Assembly (NCBI GenBank): GCA_958370325.1
Contig: CATXJW010000009.1
Location: 6,612 to 70,611, forward strand
Source of the DNA: an uncultured Collinsella sp.
GTDB taxonomy: Bacteria; Actinomycetota; Coriobacteriia; Coriobacteriales; Coriobacteriaceae
Length of the DNA: 64,000 nt
Reading direction: 5' to 3'
Positions within the stretch are counted from its first letter, which is position 1; each line of letters starts with the position of its first letter. Positions 15,706-24,550 of this stretch are shown here, piece by piece. The notes beneath the pieces were generated by a model. The model saw nothing but the letters and a program-made list of their open reading frames with translations. It did no database searches and was not told the DNA's origin. Both the position numbers and the translations under genes were made by a program.

Positions 15706-18700
15706 TTAGCTCAGGCGGATGGCGTCATTGCCCTGCAGCTCGGCAAGCAGACGCACCCGGAGCTGGCCAAGGTAGGCATCGATGTCGCTTTCGCTCTCCA
15801 GCTTTTTGCGTTCGCCCAGGTCGGCCAAGCGTAGCTTTTTAATCCTCTTGAGAGCAGGAGCGGGTGCAGGCTCGACGGTCGCCGAAGCATCGTTGCTCGG
15901 GTCTTTGATCGTAGTAACGGTCTCACCGTTGGGCGTGACTTCTACGCGTCGGCTCTCGCGCTGTTGGCGGGCCTTCTCCTCGTCGATAGCTTTTTCGATG
16001 TTCTCGCACGCACGGTCGCAATATTCAATCAGCTGCTGCTTGAGCGCAGCCAGCTCACTGGCCTTGGTGGCGCTGTGCACACGGCCCTCAAACGACTTTG
16101 CCATGCGGCCGGCGTTCTCGATAGCGCGCTCGGCAAGCTTGGCATAGCCGTCCTGGCTCTGGGCATATTCGTGCACCTGGGCCATCTGCGCGGAAATGTT
16201 ATCGAGCATTTCCTTGCGCTTGGCATCGACCATCTGCCTGTGGGCAGCCATGACCGGCTCCATCAGATCGTGGAGCTCACGCACCTCGCGGTACGGACGC
16301 GGGTTCTTCAAAATCTGCTCAATGCGCTTGTTAGCCTCGACCGCCTGGGCGTTAGAGTCCATGTAGAAGCCCTCGTCCTTCATAAGGCCCATAAACGCAA
16401 CGGCCTTATCAAAGACGGGCTTTTGGCTCTCAAAGAAGAACACGACCTGGTCGTAGTCCTCTTTCCAATCATCCAGATCATCCTGCGCCTTTACAAAGGC
16501 ATTGAAGAGCGTCTGGGCGTCGTTCTGGTTGTCCAGCAGGCGCGTGGTCAGTTTAATGCCATCTTCCAGCACCTTTAGGCCCGGATACGGATAGGCCGGG
16601 GCCAGACCCGTAAAGTTGTTGTTCGTGAGTTCCACGCACTCGTTCTTGTAGCCCGTAAGCGTTTCGACCACGGTGTCGGTAAGCTCGTCCTCGTTGGAAA
16701 TGTCGCGCTTGGCATCGAAGGTCTCGCGCAGCACCCTGTTGACCTTCTTGATGAGCTCGTCGCTCATCTTAACGCGCTCGCGCACCTGGGCCTTGTCGGC
16801 GTCCTTGCGCAGGAAGGTAGCCATGCGCGGGTCTGCGGGGGCAACATTGGCGCCGGCAGCCGCAATGGTCGCGCGCTGCGAAACCACCAGCTGCGCCACC
16901 ACGTTGGCAATATCGATCTCGCGCCAGCCATAGGGAGCGTTTTGAAACTTGCGCTGCAGGTCACCCATGGTCGTGTTAAGCGACATACGCGTCTGCAGAT
17001 GCAAATAGTCCGCAACCTCCTTCTCGGCGCGGGCGTTGCTAGAGCTCTGGCCGTCGAGCGCCATCTGGTTGGCACCGCGCAGCGTGGCGCGAATGTCGTC
17101 ATCGGTCTTGGCGGGGTCGGCAATGTAGTCGGCCTTGGTAAAGATAGCGTCCGTCAGCTTGGACAGGGCCTGGTCAAACACGTCGGCGGGCTTGGTGGCG
17201 CGAATGTTAACCATGGAGCCGTTCACGGCCACGCGGGCGTGCAGCACGGCCTCCTTCAGCAGCTCGGCCGCCTCACGCTCGGCATACGAGGCCTCTTTCA
17301 TCTTTGCCTGGATGATCTGCTGGGTCGAAAGCGGCAGGGCCTCGGTATTGATGGTCTTGCGGTACTTGCGAATCTTGGCCGCATTCTGCAGGTCGTCAAA
17401 GTAGTCGACGTCGTCGGCAAGTATCACCAGCGCGATATTGGCAGACTTAACGGCGAGCTCGGCGTCGTCGGCGCGCGAAAGATCATCTGCCACCGTGACT
17501 ACGTTAAGCTTCATGCCGCCCTGGGCAACACCATAGACCGAGTCGTCAACATAGCGGTCGAAGGGAAAATCGTTGGCGCCCACGCGCAGCTTGGTAGCCC
17601 TATAGACTCCTTCGAAGAGCGACTTTTTAATGCCCTCGATAATCAAGGCAGCATCCACCGGCGTCTCGCTAATGGCGCGTGAGATATCCTGCTCCTCGTC
17701 GGTGAGGAAGTTGTACGCATCGCCCTGACGCGCCACGTAGTTTTCGCGCACCAGGCGGTCGAGCGACTCCTTAACGCGGTCCTTAAGGGCAGCCTTGTCC
17801 ACGTCCATGCCGTCAACCATAAGGATGGAGATGTTCTCGACGTTGGACTTGATGTAGTCGATATAGCGGATCAGATACAGCAGCTTTAGGACCTTAACGT
17901 CCTCGGCCTTAAGGCCACGGCCATCCTCGGCCGCACGCTCGGCACGCGTGACCACCTGGATCACGCCGTGCTCCAGATCCTTGGCAATAGTATCGAAGAA
18001 GCGCCAGAAGGGCACCAGGGCGCCCACCTCTTGGTCCTGAATGGCCTGGGCCGATTCCTGGAAGGCCGAAAGCATGGAGCGCTCGCCCGTGGACATGTGC
18101 TTTGCCTTGACGCCGTGCTTGCGCACCTCGGTCATAACGTCGGGCAGCACCTTAAACTGGTAGTTCACAAACGGGTAGCTATCCGTAAAGTCCTTGCGGC
18201 TGGCATAGCCAATTAGGTCGCCGCGCGAGCCGTCAAATGAGAACACGTTTTTGAGCACGGTGCTCTGGGCCTCATAGTCCTGCTGGAGCTTTGCCGAGGC
18301 GGCATCGTTCTTTTGCAGCACACGGCGCTGGATGACCTCGTCCACGCTGGAGCTGGAGAGCGAAAGGCGCGTGTTAAAGCGGCCCTGAATCTTGGAGAAG
18401 TCGTCGCCCACGATCATGGCGACCTCGTCGATGGCCTCCTGGCTGGTCACCATGACCCACACGCGGCCACCGCAACGGCCGTGCGCGAGGTGTCGCCCTC
18501 TTTCCACTGGCCACCCTTGCTGTCGATGTTAAACAGGATCGCCTCGGTGGGAACCTCGCAGCAACGACGAACCCTGGCAGCCACGATGGGGTCGGAAATC
18601 TTGCCATCAAAGTAATCGACGGCGCGCTTGCCGGCAATCTCATCGTTTTGCAGCAGATACGAGAGCATCTTGAGGAAGTGCGATTTACCGGAGCCAAAGA

Positions 18701-18911
18701 AGCCGCTGATCCACACGCCCATGTTGTCGGTAGGAACGTCGAGCGCCTTATCGTACGCCTCGAAGAAGTGCGCAAAATGACCCTGCAGCTCACGCGTCAC
18801 CACGTACTCGTCGAGCTCCTGGCGCACCGATTCGTCGCTGGCGTCCTGCACCTTGACGACGCCGTTAATGGAACGGTTGATGTCCTTGGAAAACAGGTCT
18901 TGGATGATCAT
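15706..18911 (-). pseudogene. brxC: BREX ATP-binding protein BrxC, internally deleted and frameshifted
   Basis: The N-terminal frame (18911-18447, 154 residues) starts with the BrxC signature INGVVKVQDASDESV and has Walker A GFFGSGKSHFLKML near residue 70. After ILFNIDSK it runs out of frame and stops. The remaining about 920 residues continue in another frame from CGGRVWVMVTSQEA to the C-terminus at 15706. In intact BrxC the segment between these two points carries the Walker B motif; it is missing here. At the join (about 18471-18487) the sequence GCACGGCCGT fits both sides, consistent with deletion between short direct repeats. BrxC is an essential ATPase of BREX, so the system is probably inactive unless this is an assembly error. 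Confidence 0.85.
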
Positions 18912-18920
18912 CTGTCGCTC

Positions 18921-19544
18921 CTAAGAAATATCGAACGCGCGATAGTAGTTGCTGGCGTTCTCTTTGTTGAACAACTTGAGTTGGCGGCCATCAAAGCTGC
19001 CGGGATACATGACAACGACGGGCACGGTGCCAAAATCGGCAAGCATGTCGTTGAGCAGGTTATGCACACGCAGCAGCGGAAAGACCTCGCCCACACCCGT
19101 GAGCAAGATCACGTCGCCGGGCTGATGTGGCTGGGTATGCTCCAAGAGGTACTGGGCAAAGCTCTTGGAGCTGCAGGGCTTCTGGAGCTCTTTGATCTGG
19201 GCCTCGGAGCCGACCTTTGCCTCACGCCGAGGAATCGCACGCAAGATTCGGCGCTGCTCGCAGATATCGAGCATCACGTCGTACAGGTTAAAGACCTGCA
19301 GATTACACGGCAGCTTGCCGGCCTGGGCGTCCGCTTTGAGCTCGTCCACGTAGGCACGGCACTCAAACTCCAGCGAGGGATCGTAGCAAAACGTGTAGAA
19401 GCCGATCTCGTTACCGATGCCCTTGTTGGCCAAGAAGTCCTGGTCTTGCAGGCGCTCGCGTAGTGCCTCGCGGCGATGGTCAAAGTCCTCATGGATGCGC
19501 TCGGCGCGGTTGCGCGGACGAATATGCGGCTGGTTTATTGCCAT
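18921..19544 (-). CDS. brxB: BREX protein BrxB (DUF1788)
   Basis: 207 residues matching the DUF1788/BrxB pattern: an N-terminal FDHRREALRERL-type helix, FLANKGIGNEIGFYTFCYD, then GDVILLTGVGEVFPLLRVHNLL and VVVMYPGSFDGRQLKLF. BrxB is a small conserved BREX component needed for both defence and methylation in studied systems; its biochemical role is not settled. The gene starts 2 bases after the brxA stop and ends 9 bases before brxC, so all three are translated from one message. It looks full length. Confidence 0.92.
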   Translation of the reverse strand: MAINQPHIRPRNRAERIHEDFDHRREALRERLQDQDFLANKGIGNEIGFYTFCYDPSLEFECRAYVDELKADAQAGKLPCNLQVFNLYDVMLDICEQRRILRAIPRREAKVGSEAQIKELQKPCSSKSFAQYLLEHTQPHQPGDVILLTGVGEVFPLLRVHNLLNDMLADFGTVPVVVMYPGSFDGRQLKLFNKENASNYYRAFDIS

Positions 19545-19546
19545 GT

Positions 19547-20218
19547 CTACATCACCTGCCCGGTAAGTGCGGCCAGCGCGTCCATGTCGCCCAGGTCGCG
19601 GATAGCCTGCTCTACATCGGGGTCGAGCAGCAGGGGCTGGAGCGTATCGGTGCGCTGCGATGCCTTAAAACCGGCGCTACGCAGAATCTGACGCAGGGTG
19701 CTCTTAATGCGCTCCAGCGTGGCGTCCGACCATTTGACGGCCTCGGCATGCTCAACCTGAAAACGGGTGACAAACGCGTTGAGGTCAATGTCGGTAAAGG
19801 TGTAGTCGAAGCTGGCCATGCGCTCGCCAATTTCAACTTGAATGAGCTCACGGACCATGGTGTAGCGACACATCATGGCAAACAGGTTGGCCTGGGCCGC
19901 CTGGTCGGGCATGCCGTTGGCGATCAGGTCCATAATGCGCGCGACCGCTTGGTCGGCAGCATCTTTGTCGATACCGCGGGCAGCGCACTGCGTCTCGTCG
20001 AGCGCTACGGCATCAAAGCGGCGAAGACACACGCGGGCGCGATCAACGAGCATTCGCTCGGTGGGATACTGAAACAGGTTGTCGTGCTTAACGCGCGCGA
20101 TGATCTCGTCGTCGCTCACGCCCTCTAGGCGCAACGCAGCGACGATACGCATCTCGGGCAGCAAAAACTGCTCGCGCGTGAGCACGCCTCCCAGCGATAT
20201 TTTGTCGGTGTTATCCAT
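19547..20218 (-). CDS. brxA: BREX protein BrxA (DUF1819)
   Basis: 223 residues from ATG 20218, selected because GGAG lies eight bases upstream and residues before it look non-coding. The fold is helical with the DUF1819 pattern: LLPEMRIVAALRLEG near residue 18, and a C-terminal LRQILRSAGF helix. BrxA is a winged-helix-like DNA-binding protein of BREX, structurally related to RNA-polymerase inhibitor NusB-type folds. It follows the coiled-coil gene by 73 bases, the largest gap in this part of the operon, so an internal promoter is possible. Confidence 0.9.
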   Translation of the reverse strand: MDNTDKISLGGVLTREQFLLPEMRIVAALRLEGVSDDEIIARVKHDNLFQYPTERMLVDRARVCLRRFDAVALDETQCAARGIDKDAADQAVARIMDLIANGMPDQAAQANLFAMMCRYTMVRELIQVEIGERMASFDYTFTDIDLNAFVTRFQVEHAEAVKWSDATLERIKSTLRQILRSAGFKASQRTDTLQPLLLDPDVEQAIRDLGDMDALAALTGQVM

Positions 20219-20291
20219 AGGACACACTCCAAGGGTTCGGGCCTTTTTATTCGCATCGGGGCGATGCAAACATGCCTTCCAATGATACCGT

Positions 20292-21374
20292 TTAAGTACG
20301 GGGTCGTGACGAGCGTTCATGCAGCAGCTCCTTGAGCGCCTGCAGGGACGTAGCGCGGGTCTCGGCGTAGGCAAGTCGTGCGTCGCTCAGCTGCTTGTCG
20401 AGCTGATCGATCTGGCCGCTCATTTCCTTAATCTGCTTGCCGATTTCTTCAATCCTGGTAAACGCTTCCCAGTTGCGCTCGCCGGAAAGCTTTTGATACT
20501 CCCGACGTAATACCAGCAGCTGGGTAAGCAGGGCTTCGCGCGACCTATCGAGTTCTTCCATCTTGTCGCGCGCAGTCTTTACCTCCCGCGCAATGCGCAT
20601 CTTTTCCTGCTCCTTCGCCGAGGGCTCGGGAGCAGGCTCCGATGCAGGTTCTGGCGTTTGCGCGGGCTCGGGCTCAGGCTCGGGCTCAGAAGAATCCTCA
20701 GGCCCAGACGCTGCTTCGGGCTCGGGCTCAGGCTCAGACTCAGGCACAGGTTCCACTTCGGGCCCGGGCTCCACCTGGGGCTCAACAACCGACCCTGCCT
20801 CGGGCTCCACAGGCAGCGGATCATCCATCTCCAAAAACGCGCAGATTCCCGGCTCCGTCGCTGGCCTTGCCTCGAGCACTGTGGCAACCACGCTGCTGCT
20901 CAGCATCGCGCTCTGCGAGCAAAGTACCGCTCGAAAGCGCCGCATAAGAAAGCCAAACCCGGAAATCTGCTGCGCCAGGCGCTCGTCATAGGAAACGCGG
21001 ACCTCGCTTTCACTCGTCTGCCGCACCGAAAGCCAATCGCCCACGCACATGAACTGCACCAGCGTGATAGGCGTCAGGTCGCCTTCAAAGAGCAACTGCA
21101 GGCGGGGCGAAACATCGTCGCGGGGAACAACCAACTCAGCATGTTTCTCGAGCTCCACGAGCGTGGTGCCGACGTACTGGCACAAATCGATGTTGCTCGG
21201 AACATCCGTAAAATGTTCGCGCGCACGGCTTAGGAGCCACTCGCTTTTGTCCGCGTTGATACGAACGCGCTTAAGAACATGCGACGACCCGTCCCAGGTA
21301 ACATCGGAATGCTCCAAAAACAGCCAGCCGTCGCAAAACAGCTCCATAACAAAGATGGGAAAGGCTTTCTGCAT
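20292..21374 (-). CDS. Coiled-coil protein with acidic Pro/Glu linker, BREX upstream module
   Basis: 360 residues. Residues 1-180 form a globular domain I do not recognise (it includes a WLFLEHSDVTWDGS segment near residue 17 and a WLSVRQTSESEVRVSYDE segment near 129). Residues about 185-255 are a low-complexity linker of alternating Glu and Pro. Residues about 257-350 are a strong coiled coil (ending QALKELLHERSS). AAGGAG for its ATG lies within the last codons of the SNF2 gene, whose stop is 2 bases away, so translation is coupled. It is the last of four genes that precede brxA. Confidence 0.7.
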   Translation of the reverse strand: MQKAFPIFVMELFCDGWLFLEHSDVTWDGSSHVLKRVRINADKSEWLLSRAREHFTDVPSNIDLCQYVGTTLVELEKHAELVVPRDDVSPRLQLLFEGDLTPITLVQFMCVGDWLSVRQTSESEVRVSYDERLAQQISGFGFLMRRFRAVLCSQSAMLSSSVVATVLEARPATEPGICAFLEMDDPLPVEPEAGSVVEPQVEPGPEVEPVPESEPEPEPEAASGPEDSSEPEPEPEPAQTPEPASEPAPEPSAKEQEKMRIAREVKTARDKMEELDRSREALLTQLLVLRREYQKLSGERNWEAFTRIEEIGKQIKEMSGQIDQLDKQLSDARLAYAETRATSLQALKELLHERSSRPRT

Positions 21375-21376
21375 CG

Positions 21377-23305
21377 TTACATCTCCTTGGGTTCTTGCAT
21401 ATCGTCCGCGATGCTTTGGTCGCTAACCTCGCTCCGCTGGCCCTCGTCGTCAAACAGCCCCTTAAACACCAGTTCCAGATCGCGCTCGTCGGTATAGCCG
21501 GGCTCCAGCGTGCCGCGGTCGATCGAGTCGAGCATGACCTGCTCCTTGTACTGCAGACGCTCGTAAATGTTGCGGTCAAGCGACCACGGTCCGTCGCGGC
21601 GCTCGTACACGGCGCGCAGGTAGTGGTACTGCGTGTATTGCTCCTGAGACAGGCCCAGGCGGTGAATGCGATCCTTGGACTGCAGCAGGTGCACCAGGTT
21701 GTAGCTGCACTCAAAATAGACGGCGTCGTGACATACTCCATGGAGCGAGACCGACTCGGCTAGCGTATGCGGGTTGGTGACAAGCACGCTCGTCTCCCCT
21801 GCCTTAAACGAATCGATGACGCGGGCGCGCACGGGCATGTCGGTGCCGCCGCTAATGGCACGGGCCGTAATGCCACGCTCGTGCAGCTCGTGCACCACGT
21901 TGCGAATGCTGCGCTTAAAGATGCACCACACGATGACCGACTTGCCCTGGGTCACCAGCGATTCGACCAGGTCCAGGCAGGCCGTCATCTTAGCCGTCGG
22001 CCGGTCGTCCACCTGCAGGCCTTCCAGCGCTTTGCCTGCACCCGTCTGCACTTCACCGTCAAACAAGTCGGCATAATCGCCGGCGCTCAGGTCCTCGGCC
22101 AGCATGCGCGGGTCGGACGAAAGCTGCAGCAGGCGAATGATCATCTCGAACGGCTCGCCCGAAAGCGTACGAAGCACCTTTTGGAACAGCTGCTGCTCCC
22201 AGCGTTCCACCGGCACATCGACCAGATGGTCCTCGTTGGCCTGGGGCACGCCCAGCTGATGCTTGTTCGTACGACAAAAGAACGGCGCGATGGACTCGTT
22301 GATGTGTTCAACGTCATCCTCGCTCGTCGACTTAAGGGCATTGGCGCTCATGCCAAAGTACCAGTTGTAGTCGCGCGGCCACAGGCAATGGAGCAGGTTG
22401 TACAGGTCCTCAAACGAGTTGGGGATCGGCGTACCGGTAAGCGCGATAAAATACGGCGCCGCCGCGGCAATCTGCACCGCACTCGCCGCGCGCTTGCCGC
22501 CCACACGCTTCACCTTGTGGACTTCGTCAAACACCACCAGGGCGCGATCGGCCGCAATGCGTGCGGCCGCCTCCCCCAGCGCGACCGACTCGTAGTTGAG
22601 CAGGATCATGTCGTAGCGCTTGTAGTCAAACAGCAGAGTGCTGTACTTGTCGCGCGTGGAACGGCCGCGAAACTCGGGGTCGTGGAAGCACAGCGAACGC
22701 AGCGGACGGTCGGCTCCAAAGCACGCTGCCCACTCGTCGCGCCACGAACCAAAAGCATTTTTGGGCGAAAGCACGATGATGCGGTCGACCAGGTCGCGCT
22801 CGCGCAGGTAGGCAAAGGTGCCCAGGACCGACGCCGTCTTGCCCGAACCGGGAACGGAGAAGTTGGCGCTGCGGCCCATGGCACTCATAAAGAACGCGTC
22901 CCACAGCTGGCGGTCCTTGAGCGGGCGCTGCATCAGGGTGTCCTCAGCGCGGCGGAACTCATCAAAGCGATCGGCCACCGACTCGTCGTGCGCCTTGATC
23001 AGCAGACCCACGCGCGCCTTCTCGCGCAGATAGTCCTCACGCGCCGTAAGGCCTCGCAGCAGGTCCGGGTCCACCTGGCACTCCACGCCAAAGCTTGCCG
23101 CCCGCTGCAGCAGCTCGACGACGCGCTTGGCGCCCGGGTCGTCAATCGCCAGCGAAAAGAGCACGTCCGTCTCTCGATAGCTCGGCGCATAGCGGCGCAA
23201 CGCCGAAAGCCGAATCTTCCAGACCGGCTCGCGGCGCAGCTGCTCAACCGTCATGTCGAGCGGCACGACGGAAATGCCGTCGCTATACGAGAGGCGCAGC
23301 TTCAT
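21377..23305 (-). CDS. SNF2-family helicase, BREX upstream module
   Basis: 642 residues. An N-terminal domain of about 140 residues precedes a superfamily 2 SNF2-type ATPase: motif I VPGSGKT at 151-157, motif II FDEVHK at 259-264, motif III LTGTPIPN near 292, and motif VI with QSKDRIHRLG near 570. All helicase motifs look intact, so ATP-driven translocation on double-stranded DNA is expected. It starts directly at the end of the ParB-like gene (23305/23306) and overlaps the next gene's ribosome site. It is not one of the canonical type 1 BREX genes; SNF2-like helicases occur in DISARM (drmD) and other defence loci. Confidence 0.88.
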   Translation of the reverse strand: MKLRLSYSDGISVVPLDMTVEQLRREPVWKIRLSALRRYAPSYRETDVLFSLAIDDPGAKRVVELLQRAASFGVECQVDPDLLRGLTAREDYLREKARVGLLIKAHDESVADRFDEFRRAEDTLMQRPLKDRQLWDAFFMSAMGRSANFSVPGSGKTASVLGTFAYLRERDLVDRIIVLSPKNAFGSWRDEWAACFGADRPLRSLCFHDPEFRGRSTRDKYSTLLFDYKRYDMILLNYESVALGEAAARIAADRALVVFDEVHKVKRVGGKRAASAVQIAAAAPYFIALTGTPIPNSFEDLYNLLHCLWPRDYNWYFGMSANALKSTSEDDVEHINESIAPFFCRTNKHQLGVPQANEDHLVDVPVERWEQQLFQKVLRTLSGEPFEMIIRLLQLSSDPRMLAEDLSAGDYADLFDGEVQTGAGKALEGLQVDDRPTAKMTACLDLVESLVTQGKSVIVWCIFKRSIRNVVHELHERGITARAISGGTDMPVRARVIDSFKAGETSVLVTNPHTLAESVSLHGVCHDAVYFECSYNLVHLLQSKDRIHRLGLSQEQYTQYHYLRAVYERRDGPWSLDRNIYERLQYKEQVMLDSIDRGTLEPGYTDERDLELVFKGLFDDEGQRSEVSDQSIADDMQEPKEM

Positions 23306-24538
23306 TTAGGCTTCCTCGCCGCCCATCCTGTACGAGATCTTGTCCTTGATCATATGCACCCTCGCCTCGAGTTTGGCGACCTCGGCGGCGATATTGGCAA
23401 TCTCGTCCGCAGGCAGCAAGCCAAAGGTGGACTCCTCCACTTGGTCGAGGTCCTTGATGGCGCGAATGATCGAAAGCGAGGGCGACTTGAGGGCCTTCGT
23501 CATCTTGGTGGTGTTTTCGGCAGACTCCATGACCTCGCGGAAAGCCGTCGACAATTGGGCATCGTCGCGGATCTCGGCGATGTCGGTCGAGGTTACGATC
23601 TCTTTGTTCTTCAGGCGCTCGGCGACCTCAAAGGCCAGCTCGTTTTCGCGCTCGATAAAGCGATCCGCGTCGGGGCCCTCCAAAATCGGCTTGATCTTAC
23701 GGACAAAGCGCACGATGTCGCCCTGCGGCTCGGTAATCATGTTGGCGAAGACGATGTTCTTGACGTCCTCTTCCTGATCGTCGCTCTTGCACTTTTTAAG
23801 GACGCCCTGCAGTTCGTTGATAACGCCGGCGACCTTGAGCTCGCGCGCCAGGTGGAACTGGTCCTTGGCGTTGGCGAACTCCAAAAACTCGTTCATATAC
23901 CGAGCTTTAATGATCTCCTTCTCGAGCTCCTTGGGCTCAACGCCAATGCACTGGGCGTACTCCTCCTTCGAGAGCAAGTTGGAGCTGATGATGTCGTTGT
24001 AGATGCCCACCAGGCGGTCGACGGGGTCGTAGCCGACCTTCTCTTCCTCGCCATGCTGAATCGAAAGCTCCAGCATCTTGATCTTCTTGGAATCGTTGCC
24101 CAGACTCTCGGGCAAAATGACAGCCTCAAACCAGCCAAAACTAGGATTTTTGGCAGCAAGACGGCGCAGGCAGGTAAAGCGGCGGTTGCCGTCGACGATC
24201 AGACCATCTGCCAGCACCACGCCAGGGCGCTCCTGCGAACGCAGGGCAATGCTGCGCTGCGTCTTTTCGATGGCGTCCTTATTGCTGTCGACGATAAAGC
24301 CCTCGATGATGTCGTTGCAGGCCGCGACGTCCAGCTCATTAAACGCACCCTCGCCATGCTCGGCCTTATAGCGGCTAATCCACGAGGCGATGCGGTCGTT
24401 TTGCACGTTATAACGCAGGAACTCGAGCTTAATGCTGTAAACGGGATACATCTCGGGCTTGCCGTCGATCACGATCTTGTGGTTGGCACCGGTCGGCTTA
24501 ATGTTGACGCCATCATCGATCATCTCGAGCAGGTTCAT
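23306..24538 (-). CDS. ParB/sulfiredoxin-fold domain protein, BREX upstream module
   Basis: 410 residues. The N-terminal 150 residues show the ParB/Srx-like core with LIVDGNRRF at 113-121 (the DG-x-R-R signature), preceded by YPVYSIKLEFLRYN. The middle (about 150-230) is a helical segment with a possible helix-turn-helix, and the rest is helical with a coiled C-terminus. ParB-fold proteins bind DNA or nucleotides, and some act as nucleases or CTPases. The gene lies between the 1560-residue gene (12 bases) and the SNF2 gene (0 bases), so the three form one translational unit. Its role in BREX is unknown. Confidence 0.75.
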   Translation of the reverse strand: MNLLEMIDDGVNIKPTGANHKIVIDGKPEMYPVYSIKLEFLRYNVQNDRIASWISRYKAEHGEGAFNELDVAACNDIIEGFIVDSNKDAIEKTQRSIALRSQERPGVVLADGLIVDGNRRFTCLRRLAAKNPSFGWFEAVILPESLGNDSKKIKMLELSIQHGEEEKVGYDPVDRLVGIYNDIISSNLLSKEEYAQCIGVEPKELEKEIIKARYMNEFLEFANAKDQFHLARELKVAGVINELQGVLKKCKSDDQEEDVKNIVFANMITEPQGDIVRFVRKIKPILEGPDADRFIERENELAFEVAERLKNKEIVTSTDIAEIRDDAQLSTAFREVMESAENTTKMTKALKSPSLSIIRAIKDLDQVEESTFGLLPADEIANIAAEVAKLEARVHMIKDKISYRMGGEEA

Positions 24539-24550
24539 GTTGGTTTCCTC

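Noticed and set aside
21377..23305. DISARM DrmD or Druantia DruE
   Set aside because: The other DISARM or Druantia genes are absent and the protein is much shorter than DruE; only the SNF2 core is shared.
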